From assembly GCF_043196875.1 (NCBI RefSeq), contig NZ_JBEBMX010000005.1:252841-316840 (forward strand): 64,000 nt of DNA, given 5' to 3'. The position numbers and the translations under genes were made by a program. Every line of letters begins with the position of its first letter. Positions within the stretch are counted from its first letter, which is position 1. Below the pieces are notes generated by a model that searched no databases, was not told where the DNA came from, and worked only from the letters and a program-made list of their open reading frames with translations. Shown here piece by piece: positions 1-8,186 of this stretch. The stretch is from Saccharospirillum sp043196875. Its GTDB lineage: Bacteria; Pseudomonadota; Gammaproteobacteria; Pseudomonadales; Natronospirillaceae.

Positions 1-686
1 AGCGCATCGGCCTGATGCGGGCCGAATAAAGAGGTGAAGGTCGGTTCCTGAGTGATGCTTTCCGGTGTACCCGAACAACACAGATGACCGTTCAGGCAGA
101 GCACCTCATCGGTGGCGGCCATCACCAAATGCAAATCGTGCGACACCATCAAGACCGCGTAGCCGCGCTCATCGCGCAGCCGTTGGATCAGTTTATAGAG
201 CGCGACTTCGCCGCTGAAATCGACGCCCTGAACGGGTTCGTCCAGCACCAGCAAATCGGGTTGCTTAAGCAGCGCCCGCGCCAGCATCACGCGCTGGAAT
301 TCGCCACCACTGAGCTGCTGCACCGGGCGGTCGATCAGGTGTGCGACTTCCGTTAACGCCAGCGCTTCGCTCACCTGGTCGCGGCTGGCGCGGTGGGTCA
401 GCGTCATCAACCGATGCACCGCCAGCGGCAGGCTGTCGTCGATGGGCACGCGCTGCGGCATATAGCCGATGCTCAGGTTGGCTTTGCTGTAGAATTCGCC
501 GTCGGTGATTTTATGAACCCCGAGCAGGGCTTTGATCAACGTCGATTTGCCGGCGCCGTTGGGGCCGATCAGGGTGACAATCTTGCCGGCATCGATACGG
601 ATATCGACACCGCTGATGATGCTTTTTCCGCCGAGCCGGACGCCCAGTTGGCGGCCTTCAATCAGCCGAGAGCTTGGTTGTGACAC
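1..686 (-). CDS. znuC: Zinc ABC transporter ATP-binding protein ZnuC (C-terminus cut by window edge)
   Basis: ATPase subunit of the ZnuABC high-affinity zinc importer, acting on the cytoplasmic face of the inner membrane. The leftward frame opens with a GTG at 686 and is still open at base 1, so the stop is outside the window. Visible motifs are Walker A GPNGAGKST, the ABC signature LSGGE and a Walker B region reading LLVLDEPVQGVD; the DEPVQGVD form is typical of ZnuC. The gene is divergent from znuA across a roughly 130-base gap, and znuB would be expected further left. The longest rightward frames here are antisense shadows. Confidence 0.93.
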   Translation of the reverse strand, partial: MSQPSSRLIEGRQLGVRLGGKSIISGVDIRIDAGKIVTLIGPNGAGKSTLIKALLGVHKITDGEFYSKANLSIGYMPQRVPIDDSLPLAVHRLMTLTHRASRDQVSEALALTEVAHLIDRPVQQLSGGEFQRVMLARALLKQPDLLVLDEPVQGVDFSGEVALYKLIQRLRDERGYAVLMVSHDLHLVMAATDEVLCLNGHLCCSGTPESITQEPTFTSLFGPHQADA

Positions 687-758
687 AAAGCGTCCTTATT
701 AAGGGCGGTACCTGTTGAACCGGTTCAGGGCCGTCGCAGTAGAAGTGAACGTTGGTGC

Positions 759-776
759 GATATGTTACTGTATATC
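759..776. promoter_or_regulatory. Candidate Zur operator between znuC and znuA
   Basis: An AT-rich imperfect palindrome lies midway between the divergent znuC and znuA starts: GATAT, eight bases, ATATC, with TGTTA in the middle. It resembles gammaproteobacterial Zur boxes, which contain TGTTA-type half sites. The arms are short and the centre is imperfect, so this rests mostly on its position between zinc-uptake genes. Confidence 0.4.
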
Positions 777-814
777 ACCCAGCCTGTTAATGTCCCTGTC
801 CCTTTGGAGTACGC

Positions 815-1747
815 ATGACCATTGCTTTCCGGCGCCTTTTGTTAGTCGGCGCTGTCGTTCTTTTTTGGCCGTTGTCGGCGCTGTCGGCTCCCCATGTTGT
901 GGTCTCACTCGCCCCGCTGCACAGCCTGGCAAGCGCCGTGACTGCAGGCATCAGCGAGCCGGCTTTGCTCTATGATCGGCAGCAGTCGCCACATGGGTCC
1001 GGTTTGTCGCCGGATCAACTGCGTACCCTCACCGAGGCTGATTTATTGGTCTGGGTCGGCCCGGAGCTGGAAACCGGACTGGCGCGTTTGGTTGCGCGCT
1101 TGCCTGCTAAAGCGGTGAACTGGCACTGGCACGATTATGACAGTGGTATGGTGCAATACACGCCGCGTGAAGCCTTGTTCGAAACCGCCGCCGGGGCTTT
1201 GCATGGCGATCATGACCATGGCGAACTGGACCCGCATTTCTGGCTCGATCCGCGCAATGCCGAGGTGTTCGTCATCGCTCTCGCCGACGAACTGGCACAG
1301 CTCGATCCGGCCAATGCCGACACCTACCGCGCCAATGCCGAACGCGAACAGCAGCGCCTGCAACAGCTCTATAGCGATCTGGATGCGCGCTTGGCGCCGG
1401 TGCGCGAACGGCCCTTTATCGTCTTTCACGACGGCTTTCAGTATTTCGAACGCGCCTTTGATTTGAACGCTCTGGGTGCGCTGGTGGTGACACCGGAAAT
1501 TCCACCCGGGCCGCGCACCGTGGCGCAACTGGCGCAGCGCGCTAACGACGCCGGCGGTGTTTGCCTGTTGCACGAACCCCAATTCAGTTCGCGTTGGATG
1601 CAGCCGTTGTTGCAAGCAGTGCCCAATGGCCAGCTGTCGCAGATCGATCCGCTCGGCTCGACACTGGAACCGGGGCCTGATCTGTATGAACGTATCCTCA
1701 CCGACCTGGCCGATAACCTGGCCAACTGTCTGGAGACTTTGCCATGA
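815..1747 (+). CDS. znuA: Zinc ABC transporter periplasmic binding protein ZnuA
   Basis: Periplasmic zinc-capture protein (310 aa) that delivers Zn to the ZnuBC permease. The N-terminus is a classical signal peptide: two Arg, a hydrophobic run and an Ala-Leu-Ser-Ala cleavage region near residue 25. The His/Asp-rich loop HGDHDHGELDPHFWLD (about residues 130-145) matches the metal-binding loop of the ZnuA/TroA family, and later His residues (IVFHDGF) fit ligand positions. The ATG at 815 has a GGAG-like site just upstream. The stop overlaps the next ATG by four bases, so the gene probably starts a znuA-HAD-thioesterase transcript controlled by Zur. Confidence 0.94.
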   Translation: MTIAFRRLLLVGAVVLFWPLSALSAPHVVVSLAPLHSLASAVTAGISEPALLYDRQQSPHGSGLSPDQLRTLTEADLLVWVGPELETGLARLVARLPAKAVNWHWHDYDSGMVQYTPREALFETAAGALHGDHDHGELDPHFWLDPRNAEVFVIALADELAQLDPANADTYRANAEREQQRLQQLYSDLDARLAPVRERPFIVFHDGFQYFERAFDLNALGALVVTPEIPPGPRTVAQLAQRANDAGGVCLLHEPQFSSRWMQPLLQAVPNGQLSQIDPLGSTLEPGPDLYERILTDLADNLANCLETLP

Positions 1748-2427
1748 GCTTTGTTGCAATCCAGTCTGCGCCTCAGGGCGTGTTGTGGGACATGGACGGC
1801 GTACTGATCGACTCCGAACGCCTGGTGCGCGATGCCTTTGTCGAAGTGAATACCAATGGCGGCCCGGTACCGGATGCGTCGCGACGCTATCTGGAAACCA
1901 TCGGCCTGAACCGCAGCGGCTTGATTGACTGGTTCAGCCAGTTTGTCGACAGCCAGGAGCTGGCCGAGTACTGGATTGACCAGACCCATTATGGTTTTCT
2001 CGAACGCGCCAAGACCGAACTGGAATTGAAGCCGGGTGTCGCCGCGGCGCTCGACCACATACGCAAGCTGGGCTTGCCACAGATGGTGGTGACCAGCACT
2101 CGCACCGAGGTGGCGCAAATGAAACTATCCAGCCTGGGTGTGCTGGACCGTTTTGATGGCGTGCTCGGTGGCGATCAGGTGAGCCGGGGCAAACCCCATC
2201 CGGAACCCTATCTGCGTGGCAGCGAAATCCTGGGTCTGGAACCGGGCAGGGCGCTGGCCGTGGAAGATTCCGCCAACGGCGTGCGTTCGGCACTGGCAGC
2301 GGGCTGTCATGTTTTGCACGTACCGGATTTGATCGCTACCGACCCCAGTTGGCACGGTCAGTTAAGTGTCTTGCCATCGCTGGTCGAATTCCCGACCTGG
2401 TTTGATGCACTGGGAGCGGCCGAATGA
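1744..2427 (+). CDS. HAD-superfamily subfamily IA phosphatase / phosphoglucomutase-like
   Basis: A 227-residue HAD hydrolase. Motif I is WDMDGVLIDSE (about residues 16-26) with the nucleophile and acid/base Asp pair; motif II is VTSTR; the Lys of motif III lies in GKPHPEPYL; motif IV is VEDSANGV. This pattern fits the beta-phosphoglucomutase/YcjU/GPH group of small phosphometabolite phosphatases. The true substrate cannot be read from sequence. Start and stop both overlap neighbours by four bases (ATGA), indicating translational coupling with znuA and the downstream thioesterase. Confidence 0.85.
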   Translation: MSFVAIQSAPQGVLWDMDGVLIDSERLVRDAFVEVNTNGGPVPDASRRYLETIGLNRSGLIDWFSQFVDSQELAEYWIDQTHYGFLERAKTELELKPGVAAALDHIRKLGLPQMVVTSTRTEVAQMKLSSLGVLDRFDGVLGGDQVSRGKPHPEPYLRGSEILGLEPGRALAVEDSANGVRSALAAGCHVLHVPDLIATDPSWHGQLSVLPSLVEFPTWFDALGAAE

Positions 2428-2828
2428 AACTCGACCAAATCGAACCGCTGGCCGCCTTAGGCATTGAACGGGTTGCCAGCGACGCCGATCACAGCCGCTT
2501 CCACATTCCCCTGAACGGCAACCGCAACGACAAAGGCACCTTGTTCGCCGGTAGCCAATATTCGGCGCTGGTGCTCGCCGGCTGGTACCACAGCGGCGCC
2601 TGGGCCGAGCAGCATCAGTTGGGCGATACCGTTGCCATTCGCGATTGCCAGGTGCGCTATCCCAAACCAGCAACCAGCGATTTAACCGTGGTCGCCCAGT
2701 TCGAAGCCGAACCTGACCTGCGACCGAGTGGCCATTGGCGCGCTCGCGTTCGGGTAGAGGCGCGCGATACGGCCGGTGAATTGGTGGCGGAGCTGATCGG
2801 CGATTACCGCATCATTGTCGCTAAATAA
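2424..2828 (+). CDS. YiiD C-terminal-type hotdog thioesterase
   Basis: A 134-residue protein resembling the putative thioesterase domain found at the C-terminus of YiiD. The segment NDKGTLFAGSQYSALVLAGW carries the family hallmark N-x-K-G-T-x-F-A-G-S, expected to form the hotdog helix and active-site region. In E. coli the domain is fused to a GNAT domain; here it stands alone. The ATG overlaps the HAD gene stop by four bases, so it is probably co-translated. Substrate unknown. Confidence 0.75.
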   Translation: MKLDQIEPLAALGIERVASDADHSRFHIPLNGNRNDKGTLFAGSQYSALVLAGWYHSGAWAEQHQLGDTVAIRDCQVRYPKPATSDLTVVAQFEAEPDLRPSGHWRARVRVEARDTAGELVAELIGDYRIIVAK

Positions 2829-2840
2829 TGGCCTAAACCG

Positions 2841-3146
2841 ATGCGCCAAGTGCCTTTCAATCGACTGCTGATTCAGCCTCAGGTACATCGCGATTGGTTC
2901 CGTCGCGCTGGCGGGCTTTGTTTTGAGCTTGATGCTGCCACCGCCCAAGCCTTTGCGCAGCTGTGGCGGGTCTATGAACATGAGCATCGGCCGGCCCCAG
3001 CGGAATTTTTAAACCGCCATCCGATGGCCGAGAACGACGCACTTTTTGCCTTGTTTGCTGCGGTTCAGATCCTGTTGCAGGATGAGCCGGCACTGCAAGT
3101 CACTCCTGGCGAACTCAGCCTGACACTGGGCCGCGCAAGCGGCTGA
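2841..3146 (+). CDS. Hypothetical protein, 101 aa
   Basis: A small soluble protein with no signal peptide or membrane segment; family not recognised. It starts 12 bases after the thioesterase stop on the same strand, so it is probably the last gene of the znuA transcript. The middle is rich in Ala, Phe, Glu and Leu (predicted helical). A gene in this place is supported by spacing and by base composition matching its neighbours. Confidence 0.6.
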   Translation: MRQVPFNRLLIQPQVHRDWFRRAGGLCFELDAATAQAFAQLWRVYEHEHRPAPAEFLNRHPMAENDALFALFAAVQILLQDEPALQVTPGELSLTLGRASG

Positions 3147-3187
3147 GGTTTTGGTACAATCGCCGCGTACCTCGTTGGAATTGCTTC

Positions 3188-3922
3188 ATGACTCAGCTGA
3201 GCGTTAACTTGAACAAGATTGCCCTGTTGCGGAATTCACGTGGCCGGGACTTCCCCAATGTCGTCGACTTCGCCGAGAAATTCATCGCACTGGGCGTGCA
3301 GGGTATTACCATTCATCCGCGTCAGGATGAACGCCATATCAAGCGTCAGGATGCCTACGATCTGGCCGCTTGCCTGGCCAAATACCCGACGGTGGAATTC
3401 AACATCGAAGGCTATCCGAGCGAAGACTTCCTGCAACTGGTCGAAGCCACCAAACCGGATCAATGCACCCTGGTGCCAGACGCACCCGGCCAACTGACCT
3501 CCGACCACGGCTGGGATTTCAGCACCCAGGGCGAATTCCTCGACGGCATTCTGGCGCGCATCGAAGCCGCCGGCATTCGCACAGCCTGTTTTCTCGATCC
3601 CGACATCAAACAGGTGGAACTGGCGGCTGCCTCACGCACCCAGCGCATCGAACTCTATACCGAAGGCTACGCCAGCGCGCATGGCACCGCCCGTCAGGCG
3701 CAGGTGCATGAAAGCTATCGCGCGGCCGCCGTTCGTGCCCATGAATTGGGCTTGGAATTGAACGCCGGCCACGACCTGGATCTCACCAACCTGAATGATT
3801 TTTTGACCATTCCGCATATTCTCGAAGTCTCCATCGGTCATGTATTGACGGTGGAGTGCATTGAGCACGGCATGCCTTACGTCATTCGTCGCTATCTGGC
3901 CGCCTGCGCCAATAGTGCCTAA
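3188..3922 (+). CDS. pdxJ: Pyridoxine 5'-phosphate synthase PdxJ
   Basis: Catalyses the last ring-closing step of DXP-dependent vitamin B6 synthesis, joining 1-deoxyxylulose 5-phosphate and 3-amino-1-hydroxyacetone phosphate to give PNP. The 244-residue length is normal. Diagnostic stretches are LSVNLNKIALLRNSRG at the N-terminus, GITIHPRQDERHI, the catalytic region FNIEGYPS, VPDAPGQLTSDHGWD, LNAGHDLDLTN and SIGHVLTVECIEHG. In many gammaproteobacteria pdxJ follows era-recO; here it follows an unrelated operon. A carbonic anhydrase gene follows after 26 bases. Confidence 0.96.
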   Translation: MTQLSVNLNKIALLRNSRGRDFPNVVDFAEKFIALGVQGITIHPRQDERHIKRQDAYDLAACLAKYPTVEFNIEGYPSEDFLQLVEATKPDQCTLVPDAPGQLTSDHGWDFSTQGEFLDGILARIEAAGIRTACFLDPDIKQVELAAASRTQRIELYTEGYASAHGTARQAQVHESYRAAAVRAHELGLELNAGHDLDLTNLNDFLTIPHILEVSIGHVLTVECIEHGMPYVIRRYLAACANSA

Positions 3923-3948
3923 AACCAAAAAACAGAGGAATTGCTGCG

Positions 3949-4608
3949 ATGCCGCACAGAAGCCTGGAACACCTGCTGAAAAATAACCGCGAATGGGCGG
4001 AGCGAATTAAATCGGAAGATCCGGATTTTTTCCGTCAGTTGGCCGAGCAACAAAAACCGGAATTTTTGTGGATCGGTTGTGCCGACAGTCGCGTGCCGGC
4101 GAATGAAATTATGGGTCTGATGCCCGGAGAAGTCTTCGTGCATCGCAATGTTGCCAACCTGGTGGTGCACACTGACCTGAACTGCCTGTCGGTGATTCAG
4201 TTCGCGGTGGAAGTGCTCAAGGTAAAACACATCATCGTCACCGGTCACTACGGCTGTGGTGGTGTGGCTGCGGCGCTGAAAAATCAGCGCCTGGGTTTGA
4301 TTGACAACTGGCTGCGCCACATCCAGGACATCATGAAACTCTACGGCAAATACTTCGACGCCATACCCGATGAAGCCACGCGTATTTCACGCCTGTGTGA
4401 AGTCAACGTCATGGCGCAGGTACAGAGCCTGTCGGAAACCACCATCGTCCAGCAAGCCTGGGACGAAGGCCAAAAGCTGACTATCCACGGCTGGATCTAT
4501 GGCCTGGAAGACGGCATTTTAAAAGACTTGGGTGTATCGCACAGCGACAACGCCCCAATGCGCGAAAAAATTCACCGCTCTATTAAAGCCACCCTGACTG
4601 GAGGTTAA
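3949..4608 (+). CDS. can: Beta-class carbonic anhydrase
   Basis: Zinc enzyme interconverting CO2 and bicarbonate in the cytoplasm (219 aa). The Cys-Asp-x-Arg motif is visible in IGCADSRVPANEI, and the second ligand set in ITVTGHYGCGGV-like sequence (His and Cys). MPGEVFVHRNVANLV is typical of the Can (YadF) clade rather than CynT. It probably shares a transcript with pdxJ and with the small membrane-protein gene that begins four bases later. Confidence 0.95.
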   Translation: MPHRSLEHLLKNNREWAERIKSEDPDFFRQLAEQQKPEFLWIGCADSRVPANEIMGLMPGEVFVHRNVANLVVHTDLNCLSVIQFAVEVLKVKHIIVTGHYGCGGVAAALKNQRLGLIDNWLRHIQDIMKLYGKYFDAIPDEATRISRLCEVNVMAQVQSLSETTIVQQAWDEGQKLTIHGWIYGLEDGILKDLGVSHSDNAPMREKIHRSIKATLTGG

Positions 4609-4612
4609 TGGA

Positions 4613-4879
4613 ATGTTGACCGGTTTCATTCCGACTTTGGATACGGTGGTTCAGTCCGACCGAACGGAAGCCATTTCTCAATATCAAAATACCCTGGGTG
4701 CAGAAATTAACTGGGTAGCCATAGGTGCCATCGGCGGCGGTATCGTGTTTTTGGTATTAGTATTGGTCGGCCTTAATTCCGACCAAAAACGCGGTAATAA
4801 AAAGAAGAAAAATGTGAAGATGTACAAAATTCACAAGCACGATGATGATTCGCGGACGGATAAGCTGAAAGACGACTGA
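4613..4879 (+). CDS. Small single-span membrane protein, 88 aa
   Basis: Family not recognised. The sequence has a short polar N-terminus, one strong membrane span (about residues 34-53, Gly/Ile/Val/Leu-rich) and a very basic tail (NKKKKNVK) that then turns acidic. The positive-inside rule suggests the tail is cytoplasmic. It starts four bases after the carbonic anhydrase stop, so it is co-transcribed. A link to bicarbonate or CO2 handling is only suggested by this neighbourhood. Confidence 0.6.
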   Translation: MLTGFIPTLDTVVQSDRTEAISQYQNTLGAEINWVAIGAIGGGIVFLVLVLVGLNSDQKRGNKKKKNVKMYKIHKHDDDSRTDKLKDD

Positions 4880-4895
4880 GGTGGTTCTTTTTATG

Positions 4896-4933
4896 GGTAC
4901 CGAAGTGATCGGGTGTAATCCGTTTTCGGTACC
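4896..4933. terminator. Hairpin in convergent gap after the carbonic anhydrase operon
   Basis: Perfect nine-base inverted repeat GGTACCGAA / TTCGGTACC with a 20-base loop, between the convergent rightward operon ending at 4879 and leftward VOC gene ending at 4981. There is no strong T-run, so this is a candidate terminator at best. Confidence 0.4.
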
Positions 4934-4980
4934 GACAAATAAATCTGAAAAGCCCGCTGGCTGGTTATCGTTCTGCCTTG

Positions 4981-5418
4981 CTACGGTTTGTGGCGGCAGA
5001 CATATTCGACATCGTAGGTGGTGATCTCGAATGGATTGCCATCCGGGTCTTTAAAATAGATCGACCAGGAAAGATCGTGATCCACTTCCCTAAATGAAAC
5101 GCTGTGGTCACTGAGGGTGTTCATCCACTGAAAGTAATTCTCGCCATCGACCGCCAGGGCAATGGTGGTGCTGACGCGACCACCGGGTTCAAACAACGCC
5201 AAGTGCGCACCGCCGTTGTGAATCGTTAACGGGCCACCACCTTCCATCCAGACTTCAAGCTCCGGTACTCGCTCGAAACCCAGCACACGGCTATACCAGC
5301 GTTCCAGCTCGAGGCGATCATCAGTGTGGAGGTGGATGTGGTCGATTTTTTGAAAAATAGGCAGGTGATTTACCTCCGGGTGTTCACGTGCGTCATGGCT
5401 GATGGCGTGTTTCTGCAT
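4981..5418 (-). CDS. VOC-family (glyoxalase/bleomycin-resistance fold) protein
   Basis: A 145-residue protein with one vicinal-oxygen-chelate module pair. It begins the fold with FQKIDHIHLHTDD, has the RWYSRVLGFE helix typical of VOC proteins, and ends with SIYFKDPDGNPFEITTYD, where the Glu and His are likely metal ligands. Substrate unknown; fosfomycin-, catechol- and lactoylglutathione-type members share the fold. Its start codon overlaps the end of the upstream acetyltransferase gene by one base, so the two are probably co-translated. Confidence 0.82.
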   Translation of the reverse strand: MQKHAISHDAREHPEVNHLPIFQKIDHIHLHTDDRLELERWYSRVLGFERVPELEVWMEGGGPLTIHNGGAHLALFEPGGRVSTTIALAVDGENYFQWMNTLSDHSVSFREVDHDLSWSIYFKDPDGNPFEITTYDVEYVCRHKP

Positions 5419-5939
5419 CAGTCAGCATAACGCACCATAGCAATACGATCTTCCGGCGCCGGCAGCACCAAGCGTTGCTGGCGCAGTATTTCACTCAGTT
5501 CCGGGCCATAAGATGGCTCAGGTACCACGACGAATCCATAACGCTCGTAGAAGGGTTGGTTCCAGGGAATACTGGCGTAGGTGGTCAGCCAAAGTGGGCC
5601 TTCTGCGCTCCATTCAATGACCTTCATCAACAGCTGGGTGCCAATACCTTGCCTCATGTAATCGAGGGCGACAGACAGTTGATCCAGATAGGGTTGGTGG
5701 TCGACCAGGTTGCAAGCAGCAAAGCCAATAGATGCCCCTCCTGAATTCATCGCAACATAAACCTGCCCTTGGTCGATGGCGCGCGACCATCTGAGCGCTT
5801 CACCCTGGACAAAGGGATGATCATCATCCAGTTCAAAATGAAGGCCCGCCTGCTCAAAGAGCGTGCTCGATTCATTATCGATGTCTATTAGTGATTGCAG
5901 GTCGCTGGGTTCAGCGATGCGCAGCTTGGGTTGCTTCAT
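5418..5939 (-). CDS. GNAT-family N-acetyltransferase
   Basis: Acetyl-CoA-dependent N-acetyltransferase. The fold is visible as LRIAEPSDLQSLIDID at the start, then LDQLSVALDYMRQGIGTQLL, which carries the acetyl-CoA pyrophosphate loop (R-Q-G-I-G), and FYERYGFVVV near the C-terminus. The longest frame starts at 5981, inside the LysR gene; the ATG at 5939 is preferred because homology-like sequence starts there and it clears the upstream gene. Its target is not predictable. It forms a pair with the VOC gene. Confidence 0.8.
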   Translation of the reverse strand: MKQPKLRIAEPSDLQSLIDIDNESSTLFEQAGLHFELDDDHPFVQGEALRWSRAIDQGQVYVAMNSGGASIGFAACNLVDHQPYLDQLSVALDYMRQGIGTQLLMKVIEWSAEGPLWLTTYASIPWNQPFYERYGFVVVPEPSYGPELSEILRQQRLVLPAPEDRIAMVRYAD

Positions 5940-5970
5940 AGATTCCCAAAATACATTTCCTGTGTTGAAG

Positions 5971-6870
5971 TTAACCGTCACTCATCTTTGCCGTTAGAAA
6001 ATCAATAAAACTCCTGAGCTTCGAGGACATGTATTTCCGATTTGGGTAAATCAGAAAAATATCTACGGTAACCGGAAGAAAATCTTCAAACAGCAGGACT
6101 AAGTCACCTTTATCCAGTTCGTCGGTCAATACCAGCTTGGGCACTCTGGCGATACCTTGACCTTGCTTGCACATCGCCAATTCCATTTCGGCACTGTTGG
6201 TGAGTAAGTGGCTGTTTATTTTGACCGTGGTCTGGCGACCGGTTTTATCCTGATACTGCCAGACGTTCTGGTTAACCGTAGAGCGAAAATTAATGGTGCG
6301 ATGATGCACCAGTTCGTCAGGCGATTGAGGTGTGCCCCACTGGGTTAAATAGTCTGGTGAGGCAATGGTAACAATATCGACACTGGTTAATTTACGGCTG
6401 ACCAAGCTTGAATCGGGCAGTTGCGCCGAGGCGCGCAGTGCCAGGTCGTAACCGTCTGCGATAACGTCCACCAACTGATCATTCAGTTCCAACTCAACAA
6501 CGACCTGCGGATATTGATCCATATATTCGCCGAGAATCGGCTTTATCGTCGCTAACGCAAAACTGACCGGGCAGCTGATCCTCAGGTTGCCCTTGGGCGT
6601 GTGCTGCTGCCCACTCAGTTGCTGCTCAACTTCCAGCGCTTCGGTGATGATGTTTTGGCATTGCCGATAGTAGATGTCGCCGGCAGCCGTCAGGCTGATT
6701 TTTCGGGTGGTGCGGTTAAGTAACCGGACGCCCAACCGCTGTTCCAGCTTGTTAATCTCAGCACTGATATAAGACTTGCTGTGGTTGAGTAGGTTAGCGG
6801 CGTCAGTAAAGCTGCCGCTATCAACCACCTGCTTGAAGGTCACCATTCCACTGAGTAATTGAGTATCCAT
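5971..6870 (-). CDS. LysR-family transcriptional regulator, divergent from azoR
   Basis: LTTR of about 299 aa. The N-terminal winged HTH reads FKQVVDSGSFTDAANLL ... YISAEINKLEQRLGVRLLNRTTR, followed by the substrate-binding region with GNLRISCPVSFA near residue 95. The ATG at 6870 is preferred over the longer TTG frame from 6903. It is transcribed away from azoR with a gap of about 110 bases, the usual arrangement for an LTTR controlling its divergent neighbour, and sits upstream of the GNAT-VOC pair. The effector is unknown; a quinone or electrophile is a reasonable guess given azoR. Confidence 0.88.
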   Translation of the reverse strand: MDTQLLSGMVTFKQVVDSGSFTDAANLLNHSKSYISAEINKLEQRLGVRLLNRTTRKISLTAAGDIYYRQCQNIITEALEVEQQLSGQQHTPKGNLRISCPVSFALATIKPILGEYMDQYPQVVVELELNDQLVDVIADGYDLALRASAQLPDSSLVSRKLTSVDIVTIASPDYLTQWGTPQSPDELVHHRTINFRSTVNQNVWQYQDKTGRQTTVKINSHLLTNSAEMELAMCKQGQGIARVPKLVLTDELDKGDLVLLFEDFLPVTVDIFLIYPNRKYMSSKLRSFIDFLTAKMSDG

Positions 6871-6980
6871 GGATAAGCTCGATTGGTAGTCAGATAAGAA
6901 CAATCATTGCACAGGCGGCTGGTTAATCACAGTGAGCGAACAATATAGGCTCGTTACTCCTGAGAAATTGGAGTCTAACG

Positions 6981-7598
6981 ATGAAAAATGTGTTGATACT
7001 GAATTCGAGCCCTAACCCCAAAGAGAGCATTTCGACCCAGTTAACCTCGTTCTTTAAAGAGGAGTTACAAGCGAGCGCTGCCTTTAAGGTAGTCACCCGA
7101 GAGCTGGGCGTAACACCACCCAGTCATTTAACGGCCTTAGCGCTATCCGGCTTTTTTAACGATCCCAGCGAGCACGATGCTGATCAGCAGCAAGCCTTGA
7201 GTGAAGGTTTAATGTTGATCGAAGAATTGAAAAATTCGGACATCGTTATTATCGGTGCTGCCATGCACAATCATACCGTGACGTCTGGTTTGAAGGCTTA
7301 TATCGACCAGGTAACGCGACCGGGATTGACCTTTAAATATTTGCAAGACGGCCCTCACGGACTGGTAACGGGGAAGCAGGTCTATGTCGTTATTTCGGCG
7401 GGTGGCGATTACAGTTCTGATGAAACTCAAAAAGGCGATTTTGTGACGCCGCTACTGAAGGAGGTGCTGGGTTTTATTGGCTTGAAGGATATTAAATTTA
7501 TTCCCGTTTTTGGTGTTTATGCGGGTGCTGAAACGGTTGAAAGGAATATCCGTCTTGCTAAGGAAATAATCAGCGCAGAGGCCCGGCATCTGAACTAG
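6981..7598 (+). CDS. azoR: FMN-dependent NADH-azoreductase AzoR
   Basis: Flavodoxin-fold quinone/azo reductase (205 aa) that uses NAD(P)H for two-electron reduction of quinones and azo dyes, protecting against electrophile stress. ILNSSPNPKESISTQL is the FMN phosphate-binding loop; IVIIGAAMHNHTVTSGLKAYIDQV and GLTFKYLQDGPHGLVTGK match AzoR signature segments. GGAG lies just before the ATG. The LysR gene is divergent and probably regulates it. Confidence 0.92.
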   Translation: MKNVLILNSSPNPKESISTQLTSFFKEELQASAAFKVVTRELGVTPPSHLTALALSGFFNDPSEHDADQQQALSEGLMLIEELKNSDIVIIGAAMHNHTVTSGLKAYIDQVTRPGLTFKYLQDGPHGLVTGKQVYVVISAGGDYSSDETQKGDFVTPLLKEVLGFIGLKDIKFIPVFGVYAGAETVERNIRLAKEIISAEARHLN

Positions 7599-7622
7599 TA
7601 TTTTTTGCTAAGTCATAAGGGT

Positions 7623-7673
7623 AATCAACGATCAGCAGGATACCGACCCGCTAAAATGGGTGTCCTGTTGATT
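7623..7673. repeat. Palindromic GGTGTCC-type dispersed repeat, copy 1
   Basis: A 51-base imperfect palindrome with perfect outer arms AATCAAC / GTTGATT and inner arms AGGAtACC-like / GGGTGTCCT. It belongs to the family also seen at 12.3, 13.1, 14.5, 15.3-15.5 and 16.0 kb. This copy lies just after azoR, outside the cassette array, showing that the repeat is not confined to it. Confidence 0.6.
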
Positions 7674-7703
7674 GACTATCCCGTCGATTGCCGGCCAATA
7701 GAT

Positions 7704-7729
7704 AAACCCAACTGGTCCGTTGGGTTTTT
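7704..7729 (+). terminator. Rho-independent terminator of azoR (possibly bidirectional)
   Basis: Perfect nine-base stem AAACCCAAC / GTTGGGTTT, six-base loop, followed by T residues, between convergent azoR and the DUF3052 gene. An A-run on the left arm means it may also serve the leftward gene. Confidence 0.7.
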
Positions 7730-7745
7730 GGTGCCGGGGTCGTTT

Positions 7746-8153
7746 CTACTTTCTGTTTTCCTTACGGATCACCAACTTCAAGCCTGACCAAATATCGTCC
7801 ACGGCGCAGACTTTAACGTCGACCAGGCCCATGGGTAAGGCCACTTCGCGGACCACGTCTTCGGTGATGTCGGTTGCCACCTTCGACGCCTTCTTCGGCC
7901 AGCTAACCCAGATCATGCCATCTTGTTTGATCATGGTGAGCTGCCGTTCCAGTTCCCTTTCTAACTCACTACGCTGCTTGGTGAAGAAATGAATAAAATC
8001 CAGTTCGGGCGTTAACCGGCTAACGACCTTTAAATGAGTTGGTAGCGGCTGAAGCAGGGCATCGTAGTCGCTCGGCGGGTTTTTAAAATAGACGGAGTAG
8101 CCTTCCTTGATTCCCAGTTTCTTTGCCAGTGGTGTACCGGAATAGCCTGACAT
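7746..8153 (-). CDS. DUF3052-family protein
   Basis: A 135-residue protein matching my recollection of DUF3052: it opens with GYSGTPLAKKLGIKEG and has the conserved core MIKQDGMIWVSWPKKASK and DVVREVALPMGLVDVKVCAVDDIWSGLKLV. Members are small cytoplasmic proteins of unknown function that often sit beside stress or efflux genes. The next upstream gene (SnoaL-like) is on the same strand 33 bases away, so the two may be one transcript. Confidence 0.8.
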   Translation of the reverse strand: MSGYSGTPLAKKLGIKEGYSVYFKNPPSDYDALLQPLPTHLKVVSRLTPELDFIHFFTKQRSELERELERQLTMIKQDGMIWVSWPKKASKVATDITEDVVREVALPMGLVDVKVCAVDDIWSGLKLVIRKENRK

Positions 8154-8186
8154 AGTGTTGTCCTTTTCGAAGTGAGCTTCAGCTTA

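Noticed and set aside
4896..4933. Strong terminator call for the GGTACCGAA hairpin
   Set aside because: Loop is long and no T-run follows, so it is kept only as a weak candidate.
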